Shown: positions 13,917-24,361 of the stretch, one piece after another | Layout of the letters: each line of letters begins with the position of its first letter | Numbering within the stretch: position 1 is the stretch's first letter | NCBI GenBank assembly: GCA_002110485.1 | Contig: MOWL01000004.1 | Location: 124,001-188,000 of the forward strand | Direction: 5' to 3' | DNA: 64,000 bases | Origin: Emergomyces orientalis | Taxonomy: Eukaryota; Ascomycota; Eurotiomycetes; Onygenales; Ajellomycetaceae | The notes under the pieces: model-generated | What the model was told of the DNA's origin: nothing | The model's input: only the letters and a program-made list of their open reading frames with translations | Database searches by the model: none | Position numbers and translations under genes: made by a program

Positions 13917-13944
13917 ATGGCTGGGCCCCGAAGGAATCCGCTGA
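13900..13944 (+). promoter_or_regulatory. Upstream ORF overlapping the CTK1 start codon
   Basis: A 14-codon frame starts with ATG at 13900, 17 nt before the CTK1 ATG and in a different frame. It terminates at 13942-13944, inside the CTK1 coding region. If translated it would compete with the main start codon and could damp CTK1 translation. Whether the transcript includes it is not known. Confidence 0.4.
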
Positions 13945-14189
13945 TGAAAGACCAGTGGAGAGCCGACGACGACCACAAAGAGAGAGACAATCCACATCCG
14001 AATCATAGAGAAAGAGACAGAGACAGAGACCGTGAACGGCCTGAGCGGCGTCCACGATCACCGCCACCCTCGCGTCGTGGGGCAGGCCGTGGCCACGAGA
14101 GACATAGAGGGCGTGGTGCTTCTTTCGCTAACCATAATCAGTCAACCCGTCGTCCCCAGACTGGTCGGAGAGGAGATCATAAGAAACAC

Positions 14190-14226
<37 letters not shown>

Positions 14227-17200
14227 GGAACAGACGATTTTCTCCTTCTTCCCACAACCGGGCTGCAGACACTGATCAGCGAGATTTTACGCGTCAGCAA
14301 GACGGTCAGGTAAATCCTCGAACTGACCATAAAAATTCACCACCACATTCTCCTGCCCCGCCCCCCAAGCGGAAACGGAGCCGAAGCATTTCGCCATCTC
14401 GACCTCAGCCGCAGCCTCGCCCCAAGCGGCGAGACGGCCGCAATCGAGACCGTCCCGAGAGAGGTAGGGGTCGACCTGATCGCAATTTCTCCCCGAAGAG
14501 AGCTCCAATTCCCCGTGGGAAGGATTATCGACCAATAGATCTTCGTTCTGAAGTCTCGACGTCCGATTTCTTGCAGTCTCGCCGCAGGCGCTCCAGATCC
14601 CCAGAGTCATTCGTAGAACGACGCAGTCTATCCCCGCGTCGCGTTTCTTCAAGCCCTCCACCTGGTAGAGGCTACGTGGATCATTCTCCGCGCCCTTCGT
14701 CCCGTCACTCCATATTATCGAGAGGCTCACGGCAATCCCCACCTCCGAACTCTCGAAGGGGCATAGAAATGCATTCTACGCGTCCAATCCAATCTGTTGT
14801 AGATGACTCACGCCGTTCCCCGTCCCCTCTTCGCCCCATCCCTAGCTTCGACGCTGGCAACCCAAACCAAACGACCGAGGCTGATAGTCGGATGCGGGAT
14901 ACTTTCCCAATGCACGGTGTGCGTGGCTCGGACATACGTGGTTCTCGTCGACCGTCTCGTCCACAGGTCGATACACATCAATCATACAATACCTCACCAC
15001 AGTATGTGACTCCTACGAGCTCCCACCATGGGTCTCCCCAGTCGGGATCTCCCTATAGTGGTAGCAGAGGGTCTTGGACAGGTCAGCAGCAATATCATGG
15101 GCAGCAAGGGTTAGTGGATCAGACAATTGTGCGATATTCATAGTGACTTTAGCTAATGTTATATTGCAGACAAATGGGCGGTTATTCGCCACCTTATCGA
15201 CAGACAACTTTTCCCCCACCTCAAGGTAGTTCGCAAGGACAATATTTCCAAGGCCAGCAAGCGCCTTATTCAGCCAGCGCAGCCCACGGACAACCAGGAT
15301 ACTCTAGCCAGTCATATCGAGCAGGCGCTCCCGGATATCGTGGGAATCAGTATAACCAAGCCCAAGATCGTCGATTCTCCGCCCCAGGTTCGCAATCGTA
15401 TGGGAGTGTCCAGGCGCAGCCACAACCGCAACCGCAACCGCAACCGCAACCGCAATCACAATCACAACAGCAACAGCAACAACGGGGTAGAGGAAGCCAC
15501 TTCAACAATCTACAATGGACTCCATCCAGTGGCCGTGGTCGTGGAGCACACGGACCGCCTGGAGGCCCACTTCAACATACTCACATTCCAGATGAACGCT
15601 TGTCGCCTGAAATTGACGAAGATGATAACCCATTTCGCCCATCCAAAGATTTACAAGTGGAAGATGAAGACTCAAAACCTAAGCCGGAGAAGCAAGATTC
15701 AAAGAAGATGCCACCCCCCAATCGACAGCAGGGTACCTCTTCACAGCCTAAAGAAAAAGAATCAGGGAAATTCAGTTTTGCTTTCAAATCAAAGACTCCG
15801 GCTCCGGCTACTCCTAAGCCAGTACCCGATCTTGCACAGAGAATGCGTGAACCCCCTCCAAGGGCCACAGATACACCTAAGATCAAGCAATCGAATGTTC
15901 CTCCACCAAGGGACAAGCATAATAACCGCTCAGATCGAAGGGACGACAGACGAGAGTCGCGAAGAAACGATCGTCGGTTTGACAATCGAGGAGAACGGCA
16001 TCGTGATCGACGGGACGAGCGGCGGATGGAACCCCGAAATGAAAGACGGCCGGAGCGATCACCAGAGCGTAAGAAATCTAAGAAGATCCTCAAGCGGATG
16101 AAGCCGCGTCCGACGATATCTGAAGAATTCTCCAAGTCCGACTCCGTCTACTACCGAAAGCCCGGAAACGAGTCAGTCATTGGAGCGGGAACATACGGCA
16201 AGGTGTTCAAGGCTATTCATGTTTATACGAAGAACATGGTCGCACTAAAAAAGATACGTATGGAGGGTGAAAAGGACGGGTTTCCCATTACAGCCGTCCG
16301 TGAGATCAGACTGCTTCAACATCTCCGCCACGACAACGTCGTCTGTCTGCAGGAGGTTATGGTGGAGAAAAATGAATGTTTCATGGTCTTCGAGTACCTA
16401 TCTCATGACCTGACTGGCCTCATTAATCATCCGACTTTCTCCCTCTCAGCTGCTCATAAGAAACATCTTGCACGGCAGATGTTCGATGGTTTAAATTATC
16501 TCCACCACCGCGGAGTGCTGCATCGAGATATCAAAGCCGCGAATATCCTCATCAGCAACCAAGGACAGCTGAAATTTGCCGATTTCGGCCTCGCACGATT
16601 CTTCTCAAAGAGTCGCCAGCTAGATTACACCAATCGCGTCATCACCATCTGGTACCGTCCGCCAGAACTCCTACTGGGAGAAACTCGATATGGACCTGCC
16701 GTCGATATCTGGAGTGCTGCATGTGTATGGGTGGAGATGTTTACCAAGAAGGCTGTGTTCCCCGGTGAGGGTGGCGAGATCAGTCAACTTGACAAGCTAT
16801 ACAATTCATTGGGTACTCCCACCCGCACTGACTGGCCTGATATCGTCGAAATGCCGTGGTTTGAGCTATTACGCCCCACAGAGCGAAAACCACGCATATT
16901 CGAAAATGTATATAAAGAGTTCCTATCCCCCGCTGCCTTGGACCTCGTCGCCAAGATGTTTCAGTATGATCCTGCTAAACGACCCTCTGCTGAGGAGGTC
17001 CTCACACACCCGTACTTCACGGCGGAGGAACCTGGTCCCCAGCAGGCTATCGAGTAAGTCAACTTTCTGTTATAATTAGAGTTGACAATCCTTTTTTTCT
17101 GTCTCCCCGCTTTTACTAATAATCTTCCTCCAGACTCGCAAATATCGAAGGCGACTGGCACGAATTCGAATCTAAAGCCCACCGCAAGGAAAAGGACAAA

Positions 17201-17341
17201 GAAGCTCGCCGCGCAGAGCATCAGCGCGAAAAGGAAAAGCGTAGAGTGAGCGGTGGCGTTACTGAAGGCAGTGATGGGCGGGATACCAAGCGGCCCCGGA
17301 TAGAGGAAGATACTTCTGAGCTTCAGTCGCTTGAAAATTGA
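13917..17341 (+). CDS. CTK1: CTD kinase subunit alpha (CDK12-type cyclin-dependent kinase)
   Basis: Catalytic subunit of the CTDK-I complex, which phosphorylates Ser2 of the RNA polymerase II C-terminal domain during elongation. Exons 13917-15109, 15170-17053 and 17134-17341 give 1094 aa. The first ~720 residues are Arg/Ser/Pro/Gln-rich and disordered, with SR/RD dipeptides, a run of 12 Asn (14190-14225) and a (PQ)n stretch. The kinase domain spans about residues 725-1030: glycine loop VIGAGTYGKVFKA, VALKKI lysine, cyclin-binding helix PITAVRE, catalytic HRDIKAANIL, DFGLARFF and T-loop TNRVITIWYRPPELLLG. The PITAVRE helix and the length favour Ctk1 over Cdk9/Bur1. The tail is Arg/Lys/Glu-rich. 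The start is the first ATG of the frame; the frame is open upstream without a Met. Convergent with NPY1. Confidence 0.92.
14190..14225 (+). repeat. AAT trinucleotide run inside CTK1 (poly-Asn)
   Basis: Twelve consecutive AAT/AAC codons encode poly-asparagine in the disordered N-terminus. This is a coding microsatellite, likely length-variable between strains. Confidence 0.85.
15421..15482 (+). repeat. Hexanucleotide repeat inside CTK1 (Pro-Gln then Gln run)
   Basis: Repeats of the unit CAACCG followed by CAATCA and CAACAG/CAGCAA variants encode PQPQ..SQSQ..QQ in the disordered N-terminus. A second coding microsatellite in the same gene. Confidence 0.85.
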
Positions 17342-18323
17342 CAGTAGAGATCCCTGATCTCACTATTGCTCCGTACCAAACGTTTTATTTCAAAGGAGGA
17401 ACCAGCGACTGGAGATGCATACTTTTCTTTTCTTTTCTTTCAATTACTTCAAACCACATTTAACGCAGTTTTACATTTTGATTTTCATACGGAGAGACAA
17501 AAGCAAATCATGTGGGCGATATCTTTTTTTTCTTGATTGAGTTTATTGCGCATAACCAAACTTTTTAACTTGTTTTGCAAAGCGCATACACCTGTTCTCT
17601 TCTTCTTATTCATAACCTATGAGTTTTATAATTCTTTGCGGGGCCGTTTTATTTCTTTTTTTTTCTCTCTCCCCTGTTTCTCCCTGCTTCCTGTATTATT
17701 GCAAACCACGGTGTTTTATCTGTTTTCCTTTTCCTTTTTCGTTTTTCTTTGTTTTGTCACCTGTTTTGCGCATAAATGCCGCACCTCCCTACTGGTGACT
17801 GGATTTGAATGACATAACATTCCTTTTCTTGTTCTCTTTAACCAATTCTACGAACAAGCATCTTCCTTATAGCTTCGATCTATATATCTATCTAGTTATT
17901 TAAGGAGAATATGTGGTGCTCTGGTTAAGCATGATAGGTCGATTGGGAAAAAAAAATTGTTTCGAGTTGTTTACGGACCTACAATGGGTGCAAAAGGAGT
18001 CAAACAGCGATATATTATATCCTGCACTCACTCTCAACTGCAGTACCTATCATATTGGTATGTGCTTTGAGACGTAGCAAGGCGGTGCGCAGTACTTCAG
18101 ATATAACTACTTTCAGCGAATTCAATTTAAATATCATTAACCCGAGGAATCAAAAAAAAAAAAAAATTTAACCCTTATATGCCACCTAAATAGGGGCTAT
18201 CTAAGTAAAACCAGTTGAATCATGTCTCTATTGGCTCCTTTTCACGAGCGCAGTAAAACAAAACAAGGATATCACAGATTCGAAGCCCCGACGTCTGCCC
18301 CGCCTACAGTTGTAGTAAACCCA
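17342..18323. other. Convergent intergenic region CTK1 / NPY1
   Basis: Shared 3' flank of two convergent genes. It is T-rich on the CTK1 side and has an A homopolymer of about 15 nt near 18151-18166. Nothing coding is visible. Confidence 0.5.
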
Positions 18324-19651
18324 TCACATCTTCGCCCCATTAGCATAATCGATTCCCCCCCAAAACTCTCCATGGATTACCGTCGCAATTAGCTGATATG
18401 CAATTGCCGTCTTAGGAGGCACTCGCAGCCCACCTTCTCTATATCCTGGACCAGGTTTCCCCACCAAGTCGCTCGTCCCCACCTTCAACGCTTCCTCAAC
18501 TTCTGCAATAGAGAACCACCGCGCATCCTCCAGTTCGGGATCATGCTCGAGCGAGATAGCCTCGTGCTCCGGCTTCGCCACCTGCCCAATAGCCCCAATC
18601 ATCAGATTGGCCGGGTACGGCCATGGCTGCGTACTATGAATGACGACCCGGGAAACCACCACGCCAGCTTCCTCCCACACTTCGCGACGCACTGCATCCT
18701 CGACAGATTCGCCCGGCTCAATGAAACCTGCCAACGTCGAGTACCAGTTTGGCGGGTACCGCTTTTGCCGGCCTAGAAGTAGGCGTTGGCCGTCGTGGCT
18801 GACGACGATGACGATGATGGTCGGATCTGTGCGGGGGAAGGACAGATTTGAGATAGTCGTGCGTGTGCTGCATGGTGGTCGGGGAGTCTCGGCGTCGTTT
18901 GGAGGGCAAACGCGTTTCGTGCCAGCTTGTACGGGCATGGTTAGGTGGCCGCAGGTGCCGCAGTAAGTATTGCGCGTGTTCCAGTCAAGAACGGCGCGGG
19001 CTTGGGCGTATATAGCGGCTACGTCTGCAGGGAGAGAGGTGACGGTGCGCCCCTGGTGGAAGGAAAGGCCGTTGGCTTCCATGGTTGCGATAATGTCCTT
19101 GGCGGGCTGTTCGATTGTGCCACGGGGAGTGACGTCCAGAGCAAAGAAGGGGGCTCCCTTGTAGTATTTGTAGGCTAGAGCATTTTCTGTCCGTTTTTCA
19201 TCCAGGCCTAGGAATATGAGGAGTGGGGTTGTAATGGAGGGGCTAAATTCCTTGAGAGCGTCTGCTTCGGATTTGTCGAAGATGTCTTCGGGGACGAGAG
19301 CCTTGACATCATTGTATGAGGCATAGAAGATTTCTGAGGGGTTGCGAACGAGGGGATTGAGATTGTTGAAGAGTAGGAGGCGGCAAGATGGGTGTCTTAT
19401 CGCTGCCGATAAGAAAGCGGAATCTGTTCGGAGGAATGAAACCCGGTTTAATGGAGAACCTGCGGGGGAGAGATACCAGGGTTAGTTATACGGTTGCATT
19501 AATATATAGATATAGAAAAGAGATGAACGGGCTACTCACTTGAGAAATAGTTCACTGTCTCTTTGCCGAACTTGCGAGAAAGCATGGAATCTATATGAAC
19601 ATGCGTGGGTGCGGGAATATCAACAACAGCTTCAGGGGAAGCGGAGGACAT
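18324..19651 (-). CDS. NPY1: NADH pyrophosphatase, Nudix family, probable peroxisomal
   Basis: Hydrolyses NADH to NMNH and AMP. Two exons, 19540-19651 and 18324-19459, are joined across an 80-nt intron (415 aa). The start MSSASPEAVVDIPAP is at 19651. The N-terminal domain has FLGLDEKRTENALAYKYYKG. A zinc ribbon begins YCGTCGHLTMP, with further Cys at KRVCPP and PPCSTR. The Nudix box is GFIEPGESVEDAVRREVWEEAG, with all consensus Glu residues (written here as GFIEPGESVED and RREVWEEAG). The NADH-pyrophosphatase signature STQPWPYPANLMIG follows. The protein ends AKM, which fits the peroxisomal PTS1 pattern (S/A/C)(K/R/H)(L/M); the yeast ortholog is peroxisomal. The gene is convergent with CTK1. 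Confidence 0.93.
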
Positions 19652-20159
19652 GACTGCTTGCTCTGGGTGAAAAAGAAGAGGATTCTGTCTGTGAATCTCC
19701 TATCCACGTTTCAGCTGGTGGAAACAGAAACGAACCTGACAGAATAATGTAGATGTGGTGAACAACCAAAAGAGTGGCCTCGGTCTCGTATTCCTCGTTT
19801 TGCGGCTCCTGAGCTGATATCAAATCCCCCGCGATGACATGCTTACTCAGCCGATCGACCTCGGCATTTGAGGAGATATATACTAGATTGTAGCAGTGAT
19901 GTGGAATTCGCAGCTGAGGTTCTAATAAGTTTCTGACAGAGGTTGCAACTTGCAAGCTTGATTTTATTAAGGTTGCTAACTACGCGGAAGCTATATGGTG
20001 GAAAACTAGGTTATAAGTTGGCGCAGGGCCTCCTTGGATATCTCCAAGGAGCATCGTTAATTGCAAGATGCCCGCTTTTGGCCCCGCGATCGAAAGCGTA
20101 GTCTGGTCAATAGCATAGGGGTCATTTTACTCTTAAATGCGGTCATCCTGGTCATTCAA
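19652..20159. promoter_or_regulatory. NPY1 upstream region, CpG-normal flank
   Basis: About 500 bp upstream of NPY1, with normal CpG content. The sequence changes character near 20160, where CpG dinucleotides become rare. The minus-strand frame at 19632-19955 overlaps the NPY1 start and looks like a shadow. Confidence 0.4.
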
Positions 20160-23100
20160 AAGGTATGATAGTTTTTACAGTACTGTACAGTAAGTTACAC
20201 TCTAGGAAATTCTCAGAGTTCACTCTGGATCCATATCGAGGTCAATTCAGAAAGGGCCAATTTTGTATTAATTACTCTGTGCCATTAACCTCTATTTGCC
20301 ATGTTATGCTGTTAGTAGGACCATTCAAAATAATGCAAGAGCGGAGAAAAAAGGAAAGAAAAGGGAAAGAGAGCTGAGTCTCTGATCTAGACATTGCCAT
20401 GCTGCTCTTTTCTTGCTACCTCTGGCAGAGAAGAAACATTCAGAAAGGTTCTCTAACAATATGCAGCTACTGACAGACGAAATACATCATGAAGACTAAA
20501 AATTACAAGAAATAGTCTTCTATCAACTGTTAGTAAAGAAATGCACTTCATACTGACTTGAAGTTTATTCTATCTTCATCTGATGATGGCCACATTCCAC
20601 TTGAAATTAGTGTTTATGTGGACATCTGCCTTGGACAATGAGCTTCAAAAGTGTCATCCAGGAGCCTGTTCAGCAACAAGATTCACACATCCCACTCATG
20701 CAGCAGTATTTTCAACAGTCCTACCCACCTGTATTCCTGATACAGCCATATCAGCCACCCCATCAGTTGTATGATCCGCATTATAAATCATCCATGTGTT
20801 GAAATTCTAGAGACAGTTTCAGTCGCTATCAAGCATTCACTTTAACTATTTCATACTGCTCCATAGCTATAGTCCCGAAGCAAAACTGTAAGTAGAGTAT
20901 TTTACAAACACATGACAGATTCAAAACAGATCATGAGCAACACTAAAACAACTTAGACAAGAAACTCTCAAGAGAATAAAAATGAAAATTTAAAGTAGCA
21001 AAACAATAAACTATAAATTGCACACAGTCAAAATTACATCAAACACAGAACAAGAGTCATTCTTGCAGAGTACACAAGTTAAAACAAAATCTGTTGAGTG
21101 GCAGCAATGCTGCTGATATTCCATTTCTGCAGTGTGATAGCATTTATCCATGACTGTCAATCACCCATTTGACAGGTAGGTCTCATGATTTGTGCATATT
21201 CTCAATAGTCAGAATACCACCCAGAATATTCCCAGTTAAGCAGTCTGATAATTTGGTAATTTTCATCCATCATGATATTTCGCGGGGCAATGTCATTGTG
21301 GATGAAAACTGAGAAGCTGAAGTGTGAAAGCATATCAAGCAGCTGATTTCTGTAACAGCTACTGCCATAGCAAATATATCCCACTCATAGATGTGAGATT
21401 GCAATTGTAAGTCAGTTTCAAGAGATGTTGAGAGTTATTGAATATCTTGAATCAGTCAATCTAATGTTGATAAACTGTCAGTGATACATTAAAAAAGATG
21501 TTTTAGCTCTGGTTTCTGTGAAATCTGTTGTATCATGAAGATCAAGTTTCAAGTTTGATGACAGAGTGATTGTTTTGTCTTATTGTTCAAGCTCTTCCAG
21601 TGTTTGTCAAGTGAGGAATCTGCAATAATTGTCATTTCTATGTCATCATTGGTGTCATTGAACAGAGCATAGATAATGTTGAGTACAGAAACAAATGTAT
21701 GTTTCTCTACCAGCCTCATTGCTTCCACCTCAGAAGATCTTACAGATTGGCCAGTCTTGAAGATGTAGAAGTAGTTTTTCATGAGAAGGACTCTTCCCAT
21801 CTGCTTGGCCAGCACTGTGATTACTTCACTGTCAGTAGGTAGATCATCAGGGTTCGTGAGCAGCCACGAGTATTCAAATAACGTTACATCTCTCTTAATG
21901 TAACTTTCTCCTTCATGGAGGTTCGCTAAAGTAAAAAGAACTCCTTGGCCAGGAACAGTTATTGATGAACTTGGTCCTGACATCGTGGCGATATACTTGA
22001 GGGCGATTTTGAATGTGATGGTGCAGGTGGATGAAGTTCCAGAGGCTCGGGAAGCTGGATTGGGCAACATGTCAAGGTTTCTCGACAGGCTGGTGGCCCA
22101 CTCCACTGGCGGGAGTTTGCAATGAATGAACAAATAAAGTCATCTGAATGATGATTGATCTGTCTTTCTACACCTGAAATTCCACGGACCTCCTGGGGAT
22201 CGAGTTTGCAGGGAATGGCTGGAAACACTCCAGGTACTGTTCAAGGAAAGGTAGGTTGCTTCAACAGCAACTTGAGCATCTACTTTCCAATCATTCAAGG
22301 AAGCGTATGGCGCATACTTGCACTGAAACTCTTTGATTGGCACGGGTGGGCACAGGTTATTCCACTTGTCATTTACCTCCCTGCTACCAAAGCATCCAAC
22401 TTGTTGCAACTGTGATTCAACAATGTAATAGACTGGCCACTGTTATTCTTTCTTTCTCCCGCAGGGTTGAGATGAAACCTCTTGGTGACGAGCTGGTCTG
22501 GGTGCTTAATTAGCCAAAAATAGACCATACAGGTGCCAGATCTGGCAGAGAGTCGATCTGACTAAAACCATTTAATTGAGTTATGATGATTGACTGACAG
22601 GGACGCTGAGAGCCTAACCACCCAGCATACAATGTGAAAAGTTATTGATTAAGAAAGGCCTATTCCCCTTAGCGGCTTCACACTAATCATGGGCACTTAT
22701 ATTATCATGTAGAGTGTGAATTGGTTAAAAACTATAAAGATGAAGAAGAGGTCTCTTCTTTGAGCATTAATTCAAAACTCAAAATCATAATCTTCAAGAA
22801 AAAGAGAAGAAAAACATTGCTCACAGTTGTTAAAACTTCAGAGCTTTTAAATCTTATACAAGATGAGTTTTAGCAGAGCCTCTATACTTATGAAACAGAT
22901 GCTGAAATGTTTCAGAAAATGTTTCAGATTCTGACACTCTGATTGAGTGAATTAGGGTCTTGAAGTTTTGCATTGTCAATGAGTGACAGCTTACTAGAAA
23001 AAGAGGTGTGCAGGAATGAGCTGAGGTTTTTCTTTTAGATGAATTGTCAGAAAATACTGAACAGTTCTCTCTCTGTGTCACTCTTGCTTAGCAGTTACAA

Positions 23101-24180
23101 GCTTCTGGTGAACTGCTTCATTGATTGTTGTTCATTGCCTGTGAAGGACAGGCTGGGTAAATCGAGTCAAGGGCGACGCAGAATTCATGCAGTACCAGCC
23201 TTTAGATATTCAGATTGACAGCTCCAGTTTCAGTGCATGGCAAAAGAGATCAAGAAAGAGATTTCCATTTTCTGTGTTAATAAATCTTTGTAAATTCTTA
23301 GAGAAGTTCTTAGTGATTGTCAAGCTGAGTATCTAAAATTTATTTAGAGAAAGACTACAGTCTTTGAACATAATGATGATGAATGAAGAAAGACAAAGGC
23401 AAGAGACATCAGATCAATTTCAACAGTCATTGTGAACATGAACAAGAAAATGGCTGTGCTGAAAGATATCAAGAATTTTCTAGACAAGCAAGCTCAGGGC
23501 TGGTATACAAGGCACAGAATTCTCTATTGAAGAGGGTTTCTGCTGTATGAGTCTTCTGGAACTGGGAAGTTCAGTTTCAGCTTATCTGTCACCAGGCTTT
23601 TTGAGCTGGATATTTATGTACTCAATCTTTCAAGCATCAACAACAGCTGCCTGAACAGTTTGTTTGCTCAGCTTCCCCCTCATTGCATCATTCTCTTAGA
23701 AGATAGTACGCGAACAGAAGACAGTGAAATAACAGAAAATGCCAGCCAGGCCATGATACATTCTTTGCAGAAAAGCAAGTCAGGGAAATGTATCTCTGTT
23801 CATTTTTCTTAATGCCTCAGACAATGTGTCTTTGCAGAAAGATCAATTGCTAATTATGATTATAAATTACATTGAGCATCTGGATGACATGCTCATCCAC
23901 CCTGATCACATGCATTAAAGAGTTTTGTTTCAGCTTGCTGATAGAAAGATGTGTTCTTGTCTTTTCTGTACTGTTTTCAAGCGGTCAGATGGGGATCACA
24001 GCAACACAGAAAAGAAGATCAATGATGATATAATTGAGCAACTTGCAGTTGAATTTACCATCAAGGTTCCAGACGAGGTATTCAGCCCAACTAAGATCCT
24101 GCTACTGTTCCTGCTTGAACACAAGCAGTCACCTACCGACGCAGTGGCTGATGTGGAGAATTGGGTTGCTAAAACCAACA
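20160..24180. repeat. Mosaic CpG-poor block with decayed gene copies
   Basis: Over about 4 kb, CpG is strikingly rare while CpA and TpG are common. The effect is strongest at about 20160-21840 and 22400-24150; the middle part (about 21850-22380) keeps more CpG. Only remnant frames exist, two of which are recognisable as broken genes. The pattern fits C-to-T mutation at methylated CpG, as described for repeats of Coccidioides, rather than the classical CpA-biased RIP of Neurospora. I found no terminal repeats or transposase/reverse-transcriptase motifs, so a transposon origin is not shown. Confidence 0.55.
21202..21983 (-). pseudogene. Decayed aminoglycoside-phosphotransferase-like (APH) kinase gene
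   Basis: Fragments of a fungal APH-family small-molecule kinase. The N-terminal part, from an ATG at 21983, has VSSEVEAMRLVEKHTF-like spacing (here VRSSEVEAMRLVEKHTFVSV), matching the EAEALRFVAAHT region of the family. After a stop at 21549 the frame is interrupted. The catalytic segment appears at 21202-21384 as HNDIAPRNIMMDE, then LLNWEYSGWYSDY. This matches the HxDxxPxN brook and the DWE motif, but the Asp of the latter is Asn here. The break between the two parts and the loss of the activation-site Asp argue against function. It lies in the CpG-poor block. Confidence 0.6.
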
Positions 24181-24290
24181 TTCATTGCTCCAGTGCAGCG
24201 ACTGACTGCGCGAATTGGTTCATGTCGTTACTTAATTGTTTATATCTGAGATAATGGTTGGTATGATCTGCAGGCGGAACGTAACGAAGT
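22855..24290 (+). pseudogene. Decayed BCS1-like AAA ATPase gene
   Basis: Reading through several stops and a few frame changes reveals a BCS1-type AAA protein. At about 23300-23450: EYLKFI, RKTTVFEHNDDE, DIKNFLDKQAQGWYTR. At about 23530-23720: RGFLLYESSGTGKFSFSLS (a damaged Walker A, from YGPPGTGKTS), LDIYVLNLSSINN, LNSLFAQLPPHCIILLED (Walker B). The last part is an open frame at 23925-24254, with FQLADRKM, LFCTVFKRSDGDHS, EQLAVEFTIKVPDEVFSP and LLEHKQSPTDAVADVENWV, which is the usual BCS1-like C-terminal lid. Multiple stop codons and Walker A damage show it is dead. The left limit is uncertain. The right end, around 24276, keeps an ERNEVL tail after a possible intron. Confidence 0.65.
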
Positions 24291-24361
24291 TCTTTCTATT
24301 GATATCCCAGCTAAACATATTTATTATAATGAACCGAGTCTTCATTTCTGACTCGGGATGC

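Noticed and set aside
14032..14313. Plus-strand frame with poly-Ile run
   Set aside because: It is the AAT repeat of CTK1 read in another frame.
20160..24180. A complete transposon in the CpG-poor block
   Set aside because: No reverse transcriptase, integrase, transposase, LTR or inverted terminal repeats could be recognised; only decayed cellular gene families are visible.
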